Shown: positions 35,801 through 43,822 of the stretch, piece by piece
Layout of the letters: every line of letters starts with the position of its first letter
How positions within the stretch are numbered: the first letter of the stretch is position 1
Assembly (NCBI GenBank): GCA_964520655.1
Contig: CAZFNI010000005.1
Span: forward strand, 1-64,000
DNA from: JACQQW01 sp964520655
GTDB lineage: Bacteria > Omnitrophota > Gorgyraeia > Zapsychrales > Fredricksoniimonadaceae
Reading direction: 5' to 3'
Length of the DNA: 64,000 bases
The notes under the pieces: model-generated
Database searches by the model: none
The model's input: the letters and a program-made list of their open reading frames with translations, nothing else
What the model was told of the DNA's origin: nothing
Translations under genes and position numbers: made by a program

Positions 35801-37187
35801 GATCAAATCATTACCACCACAGGTTCATGATCGAACAGAAGAAGGTGATATCTCTGATAAATATTTGCAGGATCTGGACGGAGCCAAAGCTAATGAGCGC
35901 GCCAGGGAGAAAGAATTCCAGGATGCAAAAAGCATCAAAAATCCCAAGATCCGTTTTGATGCCTTAACCCGTCTTAATGAACGTTTGATAGAAGCCAATC
36001 AGATGATCATGAAATTAAGAGCCATCATTGCCTATAAGTTCCTTAAACAAAAATCTCCTAATATCAGCGCAGCATTGGCTGCTCTTGTTGGCGCCAAGAA
36101 TGCCAATTCTAAATTGCAGGCAGCTGTTTTGTTCCGATTGAACAGAGAGCGTTCGATCAAGTGGCAAAAAATGCCTGTGGATGATGTTTCTTTATATGGC
36201 ATCCGTTATGAAAGAACGAACGGTAGGATCGATCTATCTAAAAAAGTCACCATCAAAGAAGATCAGTGGGTTGTGTTGCATCCTCAGCTGCGGAGTTTGA
36301 GGACTGATCTGAATACCGGTCGTTTTGTTCAAGCACGTAAAAAGATCGCGATGCTACTAAATGCCTATAATCCATCCAGGGAGAAAGCAAATCAGGCGTT
36401 TGTGCAGATCCATCAGCGTTTAAAGAATCTCGAATCTGATTTAGGGTTGTTGGTAAGATCTGAGCCTTTAACTGGTAACGAGAAAGCAGGATTAAAGCAA
36501 GATATTGACGATATGATAAGTGTTTTACCAAACCAGATTGTTAAAGTGGATGCTTATAAGAAATATGATATCAAAACAGCCTTACGTCATTTTGTACATA
36601 GTTTTGACAGTATGTTTGACGATGAAAGATCAACACAGATGCAGCGTGACATGATCGAGAACGTGAGAGATCAATTGGGAATGAGTAAGGATCTTAATGT
36701 AGATATTCAACCGCTGACAGATGCTTTGGAATGGTTAAAGAAGGGGAAAGTCTCCCAGAAAACCGCTGCCAGGAAGCGTCTGGAAAAAGCCATAGTGTAT
36801 CTACAGGGAGAGGTTGACGTTCAAACTTCCCAGAAGGTCAAAGAAGAATTGCGTTTAGCTGGCTTAGAGTTAACCAAACGCCTTGATGAACTAAAAGGGA
36901 TCTATAATGCCAGGATGTTGTCTTATCAAATTCTTTTCACGATCTATAACGCTGAAACTGGCGGTGATTTTGATTCCATTTGGGATAAAGCGATGGCAGT
37001 AAGCAACACTGGTGGTATTGATCTGACCACGGACAAGATGAAACTAGAGGCGCAAGGCACAGGAAAAATGTTAGATTTTAGTGTCGATCCCCAAATGTTA
37101 AAACGATTTGAAAATACCCCTGGATTTACTCCCGTCATCATTAATATTCAGCCTTTAACCAATTTAGCTGCGTTCCTCAATGCGTAA
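29868..37187 (+). CDS. Giant exported protein with a GlnD-like linker-HD-ACT-ACT core
   Basis: 2,439 residues from the ATG at 29868. A signal peptide (IIVIFISLCLLPFPKVSA, cut before QE at about 24) leads to an N-terminal module (30-300; ESFGQTEMGRDLLAQDYLL). From about 395 it follows GlnD without its nucleotidyltransferase: helical linker (NKPGDERLAMAQEEMIRSKK; ADRFVEIL and MQEAGVLKWVLP), HD domain with H716, H771-D772 in LLHDAQKE and QPHPFGGAD, ACT1 (about 1022-1076) and ACT2 (about 1149-1212, NITAPDRNGLAYLV). A long helical part follows, then a weakly GNAT-like region (about 1770-1925, GDFTSCSVGM) and a helical tail. The metal ligands look intact. Biological role unknown; no glnB or glnA adjoins it. 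Confidence 0.85.
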   Translation: MLHRIIVIFISLCLLPFPKVSAQELVLPAPGTMVQVSPAFVPPLLRGIKVNPSDPFQMEFILDRGGHPASRDINEESRKLVKYFLAGLTIPEKDLWVNLSPYEKDRIVPESFGQTEMGRDLLAQDYLLKQLTASLVYPESEIGQEFWKRIYQSVSNKNVPVNTFNKVWILPDKAVIYENAQNGTVYIVESRLKVLTEKDYLAARKNSSLESNDQAVRNIVIPALTKEVNEGANFSQLRQVYNSLILAVWYKNKIKNSILSHVYADKNKVSGVVIDDPLEKQRIYERYLQAFKKGAYSFIREEHDPLTERMVPRKYFSGGVTLLNVSQAMIAITQMPKQAASLEQLSIRLEDMPFPKRDIPKDAAIISLKASQKQSLREVMDHVQQQLNQQIEPNVPKEFWFKQHVIYPFDDVRGGIGTFILLRKIIHAFDESFTEDEPLTEEVAVKIANKLSDLGLINRGELKLLTDAIKGEDGLQGLLPMYAELLQHNRLIPDDQTERKAFGVKVPKELMLKLFDGAFGGFNKPGDERLAMAQEEMIRSKKDHYILDYYKRTSGIFAVFQNILENLNDLLEDSGDYLESLSGIAEGFVLVKQMDGTFRIKSDLGDDKLVEVFVDDPQLILKVFQQSLSSQAPISGRILSAIKLAADEIELNPQNRDDMKTQIADRFVEILSAKGDVSLILMQMQEAGVLKWVLPSLAGLDDHFAASFHRFTLTAHTIYLLYVFDHFDAVAAKATGKSKAYFDGLKEMIRQYKDSDNSHHRLTLRLGMLLHDAQKETGYVKFDQPHPFGGADVLVPQVFSILKSAVAVRPMVGWLVWYHQELTTRAESVPSGEYYYSDLIDLLRLGDRKLDKDLWNLFYILTVADGLSVDPSVKKTFLDKDPFPAINAMHRQMTEYFSKSSEEQRSLRDVWEKKASYELQLYQDKLRSDDLYKAVLNTAAEIVLPMQREAFSEYVKSHFEESYAEYIQMFPMLYLRQLPMHVLGQQLIRFMHVQWERQQASTDLQGRVFQSLVGQVRTGFGTLIDVMVLRSMEKQGDMHKVMGILSALGINIFDAQVHISSEGIVVNRIQGYFLTHEKMLAREIWDNVTSKSPELKSMYRDKRTDDWEDLLPTIIDAVLKGYLDIEELFKAGPVHVLSQLRKNATEPVSVTFSERQKVGNFHVSPLNITAPDRNGLAYLVMRLLNERFGVNVESSPLETLQAGVLDRFFLTKNDSSGAKRALNDEEKEEITAYLKVLLGMKDIPAAAIKQMAGINPDSRNAKDLLVWLLPFSPRESQIAEGYLRKMLSGEVVEGIALENLMNYSALRDFYDLVKSSADEAMITIVDGSLLRQPSTSLPYTIKMLEAKLLPGDVYEARWGMRRVIVRGLAAMGQVMRNKEPAFALDFLKARIMSGAPNEEKNDDVKAEIEQQVRNFNDGSLQIDRTAIVDALKLLYPTQDDDHLRGILGQLVDLNRNDAKHHMQIFSLLNKWSFEMVLRNPYILYSIFNLAPQEIDALVASIERMRSNMGNSEDASAYIQLALMLEMVLPKKGMKYVESMMQNNGGIGSVARFLDAKKALLLSVKVWPNIKILLDQMRDRHADRSRKVFSLDLTAFFKLMDISSSFVQLNKESELISALSGLDPEKDIFQVSSELEKVFLKELGNFINVGSEVDPDAQKKLYMPYVPRILEAVRYVQRDKPWKAERFKAFLRAMLEDRFWDFIENVDQNDPVGQRNALHNQHLRELMSSKGINVTRWLAKGNLDRFQSGTFDFQKKAFVISPIMRVPGHDLFLGDFTSCSVGMSSNLEPDGMMDRLVDEGINVIEVRDRRNDKTIAVAWLYVVDDGSVVIQNFEIHGDYEVPLELKGHIGDQMLAYAEKYSAYIGAKRLLFGMPAHGKFVGKDSFIEKQFGDRRVPFNMEKIGGYIGEKYYLSSAGKAEAYLIKDRLQDNAMASASQAFHNSINELADIYQDISDVMSIINKDPKNPIAGRMIAALISKIKSLPPQVHDRTEEGDISDKYLQDLDGAKANERAREKEFQDAKSIKNPKIRFDALTRLNERLIEANQMIMKLRAIIAYKFLKQKSPNISAALAALVGAKNANSKLQAAVLFRLNRERSIKWQKMPVDDVSLYGIRYERTNGRIDLSKKVTIKEDQWVVLHPQLRSLRTDLNTGRFVQARKKIAMLLNAYNPSREKANQAFVQIHQRLKNLESDLGLLVRSEPLTGNEKAGLKQDIDDMISVLPNQIVKVDAYKKYDIKTALRHFVHSFDSMFDDERSTQMQRDMIENVRDQLGMSKDLNVDIQPLTDALEWLKKGKVSQKTAARKRLEKAIVYLQGEVDVQTSQKVKEELRLAGLELTKRLDELKGIYNARMLSYQILFTIYNAETGGDFDSIWDKAMAVSNTGGIDLTTDKMKLEAQGTGKMLDFSVDPQMLKRFENTPGFTPVIINIQPLTNLAAFLNA

Positions 37188-37698
37188 ACTCACTCACGCA
37201 CAGATCGTCAGCCGTCAGGTTGCAAAATTATCGGCTAAACGCATTCCATTAACGGTTGTACTTAATAATATCCGCAGCCTGCACAATGTTGGATCTATTT
37301 TCCGCACGGCTGATGGTGTGGGTGTTGAGAAGATGTTTTTGTGCGGATATACAGGCTATCCGCCACAGGGGGGTATAGCGAAAACCGCTCTGGGAGCTGA
37401 GGCCCATGTCCTCTGGGAGTATCAGGAGAATGTATTAGATGTACTTAAAAAACTTAAGGGCAGCGGCTATCAGATCGTGCTGCTTGAGCAGATCGAGGGG
37501 AGCGTGTCGCACGATCAATTTAAACCAAAGGCTCCAGTATGTCTGGTCATAGGCAATGAAGTAACGGGGATCAGCGATGATTTGCTGGATTTGGCAGATG
37601 CGGCGATCGAGATCGATATGGCCGGCATTAAGAATTCTTTGAATGTGGCGGTCGCTTTTGGGGTAGCGGCCTACCATATGCGTCAATTTTTGAAATAA
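37180..37698 (+). CDS. SpoU/TrmH-family RNA 2'-O-methyltransferase
   Basis: A 172-residue SPOUT methyltransferase that methylates ribose 2'-OH groups of tRNA or rRNA. Motif 1 is LNNIRSLHNVGSIFRTADG, motif 2 LVIGNEVTGISDDLLDLAD, and motif 3 IDMAGIKNSLNVAVAFGVA, forming the knotted SAM site. It lacks the extra N-terminal RNA-binding domain of TrmB-type relatives, so the exact target cannot be given. It overlaps the giant gene by 8 bp. Confidence 0.88.
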   Translation: MRKLTHAQIVSRQVAKLSAKRIPLTVVLNNIRSLHNVGSIFRTADGVGVEKMFLCGYTGYPPQGGIAKTALGAEAHVLWEYQENVLDVLKKLKGSGYQIVLLEQIEGSVSHDQFKPKAPVCLVIGNEVTGISDDLLDLADAAIEIDMAGIKNSLNVAVAFGVAAYHMRQFLK

Positions 37699-37736
37699 TT
37701 CCATTTCCCAAAAAGCGATTATGCTAATATAGCGTC

Positions 37737-38345
37737 ATGAATAAATTCATCAAGCATGCGCGTTCCTATGTTTTTCGCGGGCTGTTGGCTATCATCCCGT
37801 TATTATTTTCCATCCTGGCTGTTAAACTATTGTACGAATTAATTGATAAACGGGTCATCCATTTTCTGGAACAATTCTTCCCCATTCGTCAAATCCCTGG
37901 TCTGGGCATCCTTCTAGTTTTGATCTGTTTGTATTTTATTGGATTGGTTGTCAGCAATGTGATCGGCCGACAGATCTTTAATCTGTTGGAAAATGTGACC
38001 AAACGTATCCCTGTCATTAAAGCGATCTATCAGGTCGGTCAGCAATTGACCGAAGGTTTAAATGTCACGGAAGGCAAGAGTGGTTTTCAGCAGGCCTTGC
38101 TCATTGACTGCAATAATACCGGGGTATGGACAGTGGCATTTGTGACGGGTACCCTGCGCAATGAACGCAATGATGGTGAGCTCTTAAGGATGTTTGTCCC
38201 CACTGTTCCAAACCCAACGACAGGTTTTATTTTTCTGGTCAAGAAGGAACAGACCATCGATCCCGGCTGGACGGTGGAAGAAGCGCTGAAAATGGTCATC
38301 TCAGCAGGGATCATTTCTCCTTCAACGATAAAAAGGATCAATTAA
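37737..38345 (+). CDS. DUF502 family membrane protein
   Basis: A 202-residue inner-membrane protein with two transmembrane helices (about residues 15-33, GLLAIIPLLFSILAVKLL, and 52-75, GLGILLVLICLYFIGLVV), then a soluble domain. LLENVTKRIPVIKAIYQVGQQ and MFVPTVPNPTTGFIFLV are hallmarks of DUF502. Function is unknown across bacteria; plant members are called COV proteins. No Shine-Dalgarno sequence precedes the ATG, but TAATAT lies 6 nt upstream. xth follows 1 bp after the stop. Confidence 0.88.
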   Translation: MNKFIKHARSYVFRGLLAIIPLLFSILAVKLLYELIDKRVIHFLEQFFPIRQIPGLGILLVLICLYFIGLVVSNVIGRQIFNLLENVTKRIPVIKAIYQVGQQLTEGLNVTEGKSGFQQALLIDCNNTGVWTVAFVTGTLRNERNDGELLRMFVPTVPNPTTGFIFLVKKEQTIDPGWTVEEALKMVISAGIISPSTIKRIN

Positions 38346-38346
38346 G

Positions 38347-39111
38347 ATGCGTATTTTAGGTTGGAATGTTAATGGTATACGCGCGAGCGCGAAAAAAGGC
38401 TTTTTTCAGTGGATGCAGCAGGAAGACGCGGATATTGTCTGTCTTCAGGAAACCAAGGCTGAACCTGCCCAGTTAACCGATGAATTCATCAAGCCGAATG
38501 GATATCAATCTTTTTGGTCTGCCGCTGAAAAAAAAGGCTACAGCGGGGTTGCGATCTACACAAAGAAAAAACCGGTGTCTGTCGTGGAAGGTATCGGCGT
38601 GAAAGAATTTGACAGCGAGGGGCGCACCCTGATGGCTGATTACGGGGATTTTGTATTATTCAATATTTATTTCCCTAATGGCGGGGCAGGCAATAAGCGG
38701 GTTCCTTTTAAAATGGGGTTTTATGACGCCTTCTTAAAAAATGTTGAAAGTTTGCGCAAGAAGGGAAAAAAGATCATCATTACGGGAGATGTGAATACCG
38801 CGCATACGGAGATCGATCTGGCGCGTCCCAAAGAGAATGCCAAGAATACAGGGTTCTTGCCAGAGGAGAGAGAATGGGTGAGCAAGTTCTTAGAATGCGG
38901 TTACGTGGATACATTTCGTCATTTTGAGAAGGCTCCAGGGCATTACACGTGGTGGGATTATAAAACAGCGGCCAGGGCGCGTGATATCGGCTGGCGCATA
39001 GATTACTTTTTTGTTTCCGAAAATCTGTTGCCGAATTTAAAGGAAGCTTTTATATTAAAAGATGTGCTTGGTTCAGACCATTGTCCAGTGGGTATTGAGA
39101 TTAAACTATGA
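38347..39111 (+). CDS. xth: Exodeoxyribonuclease III (AP endonuclease)
   Basis: A 254-residue member of the exonuclease III family, acting at abasic sites in base-excision repair. Signature residues are in RILGWNVNGIRA, CLQETKAEP (metal glutamate), ITGDVNTAHTEIDLARP (active-site Asp/Asn; most members have GDxN), RIDYFFVSENL and the C-terminal SDHCPVGIEI with the catalytic histidine. Length and motifs are standard. It probably forms an operon with DUF502 upstream and the hydrolase downstream (ATGA overlap). Confidence 0.95.
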   Translation: MRILGWNVNGIRASAKKGFFQWMQQEDADIVCLQETKAEPAQLTDEFIKPNGYQSFWSAAEKKGYSGVAIYTKKKPVSVVEGIGVKEFDSEGRTLMADYGDFVLFNIYFPNGGAGNKRVPFKMGFYDAFLKNVESLRKKGKKIIITGDVNTAHTEIDLARPKENAKNTGFLPEEREWVSKFLECGYVDTFRHFEKAPGHYTWWDYKTAARARDIGWRIDYFFVSENLLPNLKEAFILKDVLGSDHCPVGIEIKL

Positions 39112-39653
39112 TGGATATTGATAAGAGTATTTTGGTCGTTGTTGATGTTCAGGAGAAGCTTGCAGGGCTGATGCACGATCACGATCACTTGATGCTTAAT
39201 GTCAAACGGGCTATCCATGTGTCGCAGCTTTTTAATGTCCCGATCCTGTGGAGTGAGCAGGCGCCTGATAAGATCGGCCCTACAGTAGAAGAGATCTCCA
39301 GCCTTTTATTCCCTTTGATCAAACCGATCCATAAACGTACGTTCAGCTGCTATGAGAACGCGGAATTTCGACATGTTTTAGATAACAGTGGCCGTACTCA
39401 GGTATTGGTTGTAGGCATTGAATCACATGTCTGTGTCTATCAAACGGCACGCGACATGAAACGGCATGGGTATGAAGTGGCTGTGGCATTCGATGCCATA
39501 TCCTCACGGGCACATTTCCAGAAAGAGATCGCCGTCAACAGGATGCGTGGTGAAGGCGTGCTGATTGTCAGCTCTGAAATGATCGCTTGCGAGTGGCTTA
39601 AACACGCGGATCATCCGAAGTTCCGCGAAGTGATGTCCAGTATTAAACGATAA
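39108..39653 (+). CDS. Isochorismatase-fold cysteine hydrolase
   Basis: A 181-residue alpha/beta hydrolase of the YcaC/nicotinamidase-like superfamily. The catalytic triad is visible: D13 in LVVVDVQEKL, K77 in IKPIHKRTFSC, and C109 in GIESHVCVYQTARD. The short length is like YcaC, whose substrate is unknown; nicotinamidase and isochorismatase activities are not indicated by specific motifs. It lies between exonuclease III and acs, neither of which suggests a role. Confidence 0.85.
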   Translation: MMDIDKSILVVVDVQEKLAGLMHDHDHLMLNVKRAIHVSQLFNVPILWSEQAPDKIGPTVEEISSLLFPLIKPIHKRTFSCYENAEFRHVLDNSGRTQVLVVGIESHVCVYQTARDMKRHGYEVAVAFDAISSRAHFQKEIAVNRMRGEGVLIVSSEMIACEWLKHADHPKFREVMSSIKR

Positions 39654-39669
39654 TACGGGGTTGTAACGC

Positions 39670-41616
39670 ATGGATGATTTTAAAGTCGAGATCGACGATC
39701 TTTTTCACGAAAACCGCCATATAGAACCTCCTCAAAGTTTTAAGAATCTTGCCAATTACAAAAATGAAGATCTGTACGCCCAAGCGAAAGAAAACCGGAT
39801 AAGTTTTTGGGAGAGTTGCGCGGCCCGTTTGGAATGGTTTAAGCCGTGGGATAAAGCGTTGCAATGGGAAAAGCCTTTTGCCAAGTGGTTTGTCGGGGGT
39901 AAGATCAATGCCAGTTATAATTGCCTCGATCGGCATATCAAAGCCCAGCTGGGTAAAAGGATCGCGCTTATTTGGGAAGGTGAGAACGGCGACGAGAAGA
40001 AATTGACCTATGAGGATGTCTATTTAGAGGTCAATAAGCTGGCCAATGCCATGAAAGCTTTAGGTGTCAATAAAGGTGACCGTGTGGCTATTTACCTTCC
40101 GATGATCCCGGAAGCAGTTTATGCGATGCTGGCCTGCAGCCGTATTGGGGCTGTGCATACGGTCATCTTTGGAGGATTTAGTGCGGATGCCTTAAAGGAC
40201 AGGATCAATGATGCTCAGGCAAAATTATTGATCACAGCTGACGGCGGTTATCGCCGGGGCAATATGCTGCCGCTTAAAGCCATTTCTGATACGGCATTAT
40301 TGCAAGCACCTTCCATTTTAGATGTTATTGTTGTCAAAAGGACGGGGCAGGAGATCGCCATGCAGCAGGGCCGCGATCATTGGTATCACGATGTGGTGCG
40401 CAATGTCCCTGTTTACTGCAAACCGGAAGAAATGGACAGCGAGGATGTACTGTTTATTTTGTATACCTCAGGGACAACAGGAAAGCCCAAAGGCATTGTG
40501 CATACGACCGGCGGCTATTTAACGGGCGTCTGCAATACGACTCACTGGGTTTTCGATTTAAAACCTAATGATATATTCTGGTGTACGGCAGATGTTGGCT
40601 GGGTCACGGGTCATAGTTATATTGTCTACGGCCCCATGTCCAATGCCGCAACACAAGTGATCTATGAAGGAGCTCCAGACTTCCCGCAGCGCGACCGATT
40701 CTGGAGGATCATCGAGAAATATAAAGTTTCTATTTTTTATACAGCTCCAACAGCGATACGCGCGTTCATGAAATGGGGTGAGCAATGGCCCAGGGGGTGT
40801 GAATTATCCTCGCTGCGGTTGCTTGGCAGTGTGGGTGAGCCCATCAATCCAGAAGCATGGGTATGGTATCATGAGCATATAGGCCGCGGCCGTTGTCCTG
40901 TTGTGGATACCTGGTGGCAGACAGAAACTGGTGCGATCATGATCACCACCATGCCCGGTATTTCTGTGATGAAACCCGGCTCTGCAGGGAAACCTTTGCC
41001 GGGAATTGACGCAGAAATCTTAAATGAGGAAGGACAAGTCATTCCTCATGGCGGCGGATTTTTAAGTATCACATCTCCGTGGCCGTCGATGTTGCGCGGT
41101 ATCTGGGGAGATCAAGAGCGTTATGTTTCCACCTATTGGGGGAAATGGCAGGGAAAAAGTTATTTTGCCGGGGATGGGACCAAACGAGACGAAGATGGGT
41201 ATTTTTGGTTTCTGGGGCGCGTGGATGACATTATGCTTGTGGCCGGGCATAACATTTCAACAGCAGAGGTTGAAAGTGCTCTGGTGGATAACCATATCGT
41301 GGCGGAAGCCGCTGTTGTCGGGGTCAAAGATGAGATCAAAGGTCAGGCGATCGCGGCATTTGTCATATTAAAAGAAGGACATTCACCGGGTGTTGAGATC
41401 GAAGAAAGGCTTAAAGAACATGTTTCCCAGAAGATTGGTGCTATAGCCAGACCATCCCGCATCATTTTTACTGTTGATGTGCCCAAAACGCGTTCCGGAA
41501 AGATCATGCGTAGATTATTAAAAGATGTGGCAGAAGGCAGAGCTCTGGGGGATGTTACAACTTTAGCTGATCCTGCTGTGATCAAGATGTTAAAGGATAA
41601 GTACGATGAAGCATAG
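39670..41616 (+). CDS. acs: Acetyl-CoA synthetase (AMP-forming)
   Basis: Acs activates acetate with ATP and CoA through acetyl-AMP. The 648-residue length is typical. Visible motifs: N-terminal ACAS region, WEGENGDEKKLTYEDVY, AMP-binding core YTSGTTGKPKG (about 263-273), GSVGEPINPEAWVWY, VDTWWQTETG, and the C-terminal catalytic lysine K611 in TRSGKIMRRLL, the site that acetylation usually regulates. The tryptophan of the WWQTE motif indicates acetate rather than longer acyl groups. It allows scavenging of acetate, a common fermentation product. The last 11 bp overlap the PEBP gene. Confidence 0.96.
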   Translation: MDDFKVEIDDLFHENRHIEPPQSFKNLANYKNEDLYAQAKENRISFWESCAARLEWFKPWDKALQWEKPFAKWFVGGKINASYNCLDRHIKAQLGKRIALIWEGENGDEKKLTYEDVYLEVNKLANAMKALGVNKGDRVAIYLPMIPEAVYAMLACSRIGAVHTVIFGGFSADALKDRINDAQAKLLITADGGYRRGNMLPLKAISDTALLQAPSILDVIVVKRTGQEIAMQQGRDHWYHDVVRNVPVYCKPEEMDSEDVLFILYTSGTTGKPKGIVHTTGGYLTGVCNTTHWVFDLKPNDIFWCTADVGWVTGHSYIVYGPMSNAATQVIYEGAPDFPQRDRFWRIIEKYKVSIFYTAPTAIRAFMKWGEQWPRGCELSSLRLLGSVGEPINPEAWVWYHEHIGRGRCPVVDTWWQTETGAIMITTMPGISVMKPGSAGKPLPGIDAEILNEEGQVIPHGGGFLSITSPWPSMLRGIWGDQERYVSTYWGKWQGKSYFAGDGTKRDEDGYFWFLGRVDDIMLVAGHNISTAEVESALVDNHIVAEAAVVGVKDEIKGQAIAAFVILKEGHSPGVEIEERLKEHVSQKIGAIARPSRIIFTVDVPKTRSGKIMRRLLKDVAEGRALGDVTTLADPAVIKMLKDKYDEA

Positions 41617-42124
41617 CCTGTTTGTGATCTTGTTTGTGTGTATGAGCCATGCGGTCTGGGCTGGAGGCGACCAAGACAAGTTTCATCTCCTCTCATTGGA
41701 TCTGAAGGATGGACAAACGATCCCCTCTAAATATACCTGTGTAGAGAATGATATTAATCCTGCGCTGGATTTTCGGAATATCCCTGCTAAAACAAAGTCC
41801 TTTGCGGTCACGATGATAAGTCCGGATGCGCCGGAAGGGATTTGGGTGCATTGGGTTTTGTATAATATCGACCCTAAATCAACAGGAATAGCTGAAGCCT
41901 ACTCACAGGGGGTACCTCTGCTGAATGATTTTGGCAAATTCAGTTATAACGGACCATGTCCAACGGATAATAAGCTTCATCATTATGTGTTTAACGTATA
42001 TGCATTGGACCGCTCACTTGAGATCAATGAAGGAGGTACACAAAAAGATCTGGAAAGATCCATGCGCGGGCATATTTTATCTGCTGCTTCAATAACCACA
42101 ACATTCCGTCAATCGACGCCTTGA
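41606..42124 (+). CDS. Exported PEBP-like protein (YbhB/YbcL family)
   Basis: A 172-residue protein with a signal peptide (FVILFVCMSHAVWAGG) and one phosphatidylethanolamine-binding-protein fold. The ligand-pocket signature includes IPSKYTCVENDINPALDF, VTMISPDAPEGIWVHWVLYN and FGKFSYNGPCP. YbhB-type proteins bind small anionic ligands; their roles are poorly defined. It overlaps acs by 11 bp and its stop codon overlaps the TTG start of the next gene. Confidence 0.88.
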   Translation: MKHSLFVILFVCMSHAVWAGGDQDKFHLLSLDLKDGQTIPSKYTCVENDINPALDFRNIPAKTKSFAVTMISPDAPEGIWVHWVLYNIDPKSTGIAEAYSQGVPLLNDFGKFSYNGPCPTDNKLHHYVFNVYALDRSLEINEGGTQKDLERSMRGHILSAASITTTFRQSTP

Positions 42125-43764
42125 AACACAATATTCTTTCAATTTCTTTGATCCTTGTCTTGGGAGTGATCGTTTATTCCAACACCTTCCAAAATTCCTT
42201 TCATTTCGATGATTTCCCGCAGATCGTAGAGAATATACGGATCCGCGACATCAGCAATATCCAATTGATCGCGGATAATTTGATCACCCGTTTTGTGGCG
42301 TATTATTCATTCGCGCTAAATTATCATTGGAACGGTTTAAACGTTGAAGGTTATCATATCTTTAGTTTGGCGTTGCATTTATTGTGTGCTGTCTTGGTGT
42401 GGTGGCTGTGCAGGTTGACGATCAGTTTCCCGATATTCCAGGATCCCGGCATTACTCCGCATCAAAGGTGGATCGCATTATTCGCTGGATTGCTGTTTGC
42501 GGTCCATCCAATTCAAACTGAGCCGGTTAATTATATTTTTCAGCGCGCGGTTCTTTGGACAGTATTCTTCTATTTACTGACGCTGATATTTTTTATTAAG
42601 GCAAGAGAGTTCTGGGAACATAAGAATTCCGTTGTTGCTGTTTTTTGTTATGCGCTTTCTTTACTATCGGCATTATTGTGTACTTTCAGCAAAGAATTAA
42701 GCATCAGCCTGCCGTTCCTGATCTTGTTCTATGTGCTTTTTGTCATCAAAGAAAAGCGATCGTGGCCTGTGATCCTTCCCTATGTCGGGATAGCGGCCTT
42801 GATCCCGATCATGAATCACGGGTTGAATATCTGGAATATCTCTGATGTGTCAACAGGGGATTATTTTCTTACGCAGCTGCGGGTTAAGTTTACTTATCTT
42901 AGGCTTTTGTTCTTTCCGTTCCATCAATCGATCTTGTATGATTATCCGCTGGCAAGATCATTTTTTGATCCGGCAGTGTTGGCAAGTATTGGGGGATTGA
43001 TATTCCTGATCGTTTTAATATTCCGCTTAAAGAGCACCTGGCCGATCATTTCTTTTGCCTTGACCTGGTTTTTTATAACCATTCTGCCGGAGTCGAGCTT
43101 TATCCCGATCAATAATCTGGTTTGTGAGTACAGGTTGTATTTGCCAATGGTTGCTTTCAGCATTTTTCTACCATTCATCATTTTTCAATTGTGTTCAAAG
43201 TTTTCGCTTGCTGTCAGGATGTTGAGCATTATTGTGATCGTTTTTGCTGTATTAGCGTATCAACGCAATGGCGTGTGGCTTAATGAATTTACTTTATGGG
43301 ATGATGCGGTCCATAAAGCTCCGTTGAATAAGTTTGGATATCAAAATAGGGGCGCGTATTACCATAACCATGGAGAACTTGATAAAGCTTTAGCTGATTA
43401 TAATATGGTGATCGGTCTGGGGCCGGTGACAGCCGTGACTTTAAGCAACAGGGGATTGATCTTCAAGCAAAAGGGAATGTATGATCTGGCCATGGCGAAT
43501 TTTAATCTGGCCATTGATGTTAACCCGGCATATGCAGGTACCTATATCAATAGAGGTAATTTATATGTTCTGCTTAAGGAATATGGGCTGGCTTTAAATG
43601 ATTTTAAAAGCGTCAGCAAGCTTTTGCCGAACGATCCCGGTGTCTATTGGAATATGGCCTTGATCTATTCCACCCAGGGCGATACTGATCAATGCCGTAT
43701 TAATCTTCAGAAAGCGGTGGATTTAGGGGCTTCGGGGGTATTATCCTGTGAAAAATCCCCATAA
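42121..43764 (+). CDS. TMTC-like integral membrane protein with TPR repeats
   Basis: A 547-residue protein with about 10 predicted transmembrane helices (residues 5-390) and a C-terminal soluble domain of about four TPR repeats (YQNRGAYYHNHGELDKALAD, LSNRGLIFKQKGMYDLAMAN, YINRGNLYVLLKEYGLALND). FQNSFHFDDFPQIVENIRI after TM1 is the acidic first loop of GT-C glycosyltransferases, and HPIQTEPVNYIFQRAVLW is the second conserved stretch. O-mannosyltransferase activity is plausible but not shown. The start is TTG at 42121, whose TTGA overlaps the upstream stop; no nearby ATG is in frame. Confidence 0.8.
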   Translation: MKHNILSISLILVLGVIVYSNTFQNSFHFDDFPQIVENIRIRDISNIQLIADNLITRFVAYYSFALNYHWNGLNVEGYHIFSLALHLLCAVLVWWLCRLTISFPIFQDPGITPHQRWIALFAGLLFAVHPIQTEPVNYIFQRAVLWTVFFYLLTLIFFIKAREFWEHKNSVVAVFCYALSLLSALLCTFSKELSISLPFLILFYVLFVIKEKRSWPVILPYVGIAALIPIMNHGLNIWNISDVSTGDYFLTQLRVKFTYLRLLFFPFHQSILYDYPLARSFFDPAVLASIGGLIFLIVLIFRLKSTWPIISFALTWFFITILPESSFIPINNLVCEYRLYLPMVAFSIFLPFIIFQLCSKFSLAVRMLSIIVIVFAVLAYQRNGVWLNEFTLWDDAVHKAPLNKFGYQNRGAYYHNHGELDKALADYNMVIGLGPVTAVTLSNRGLIFKQKGMYDLAMANFNLAIDVNPAYAGTYINRGNLYVLLKEYGLALNDFKSVSKLLPNDPGVYWNMALIYSTQGDTDQCRINLQKAVDLGASGVLSCEKSP

Positions 43765-43788
43765 AAGTCTATAAAACATAGATTTAGC

Positions 43789-43816
43789 TTGTCAGTCATC
43801 ATCTTGCTACTATAAT
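43789..43816 (+). promoter_or_regulatory. Promoter of sdhCAB, apparently leaderless
   Basis: TTGTCA (43789-43794) and a perfect TATAAT (43811-43816) are 16 bp apart. The expected start, 7 nt after the -10 box, is position 43823, exactly the A of the sdhC ATG. No ribosome-binding site could fit in such an mRNA. Confidence 0.7.
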
Positions 43817-43822
43817 AACCGT

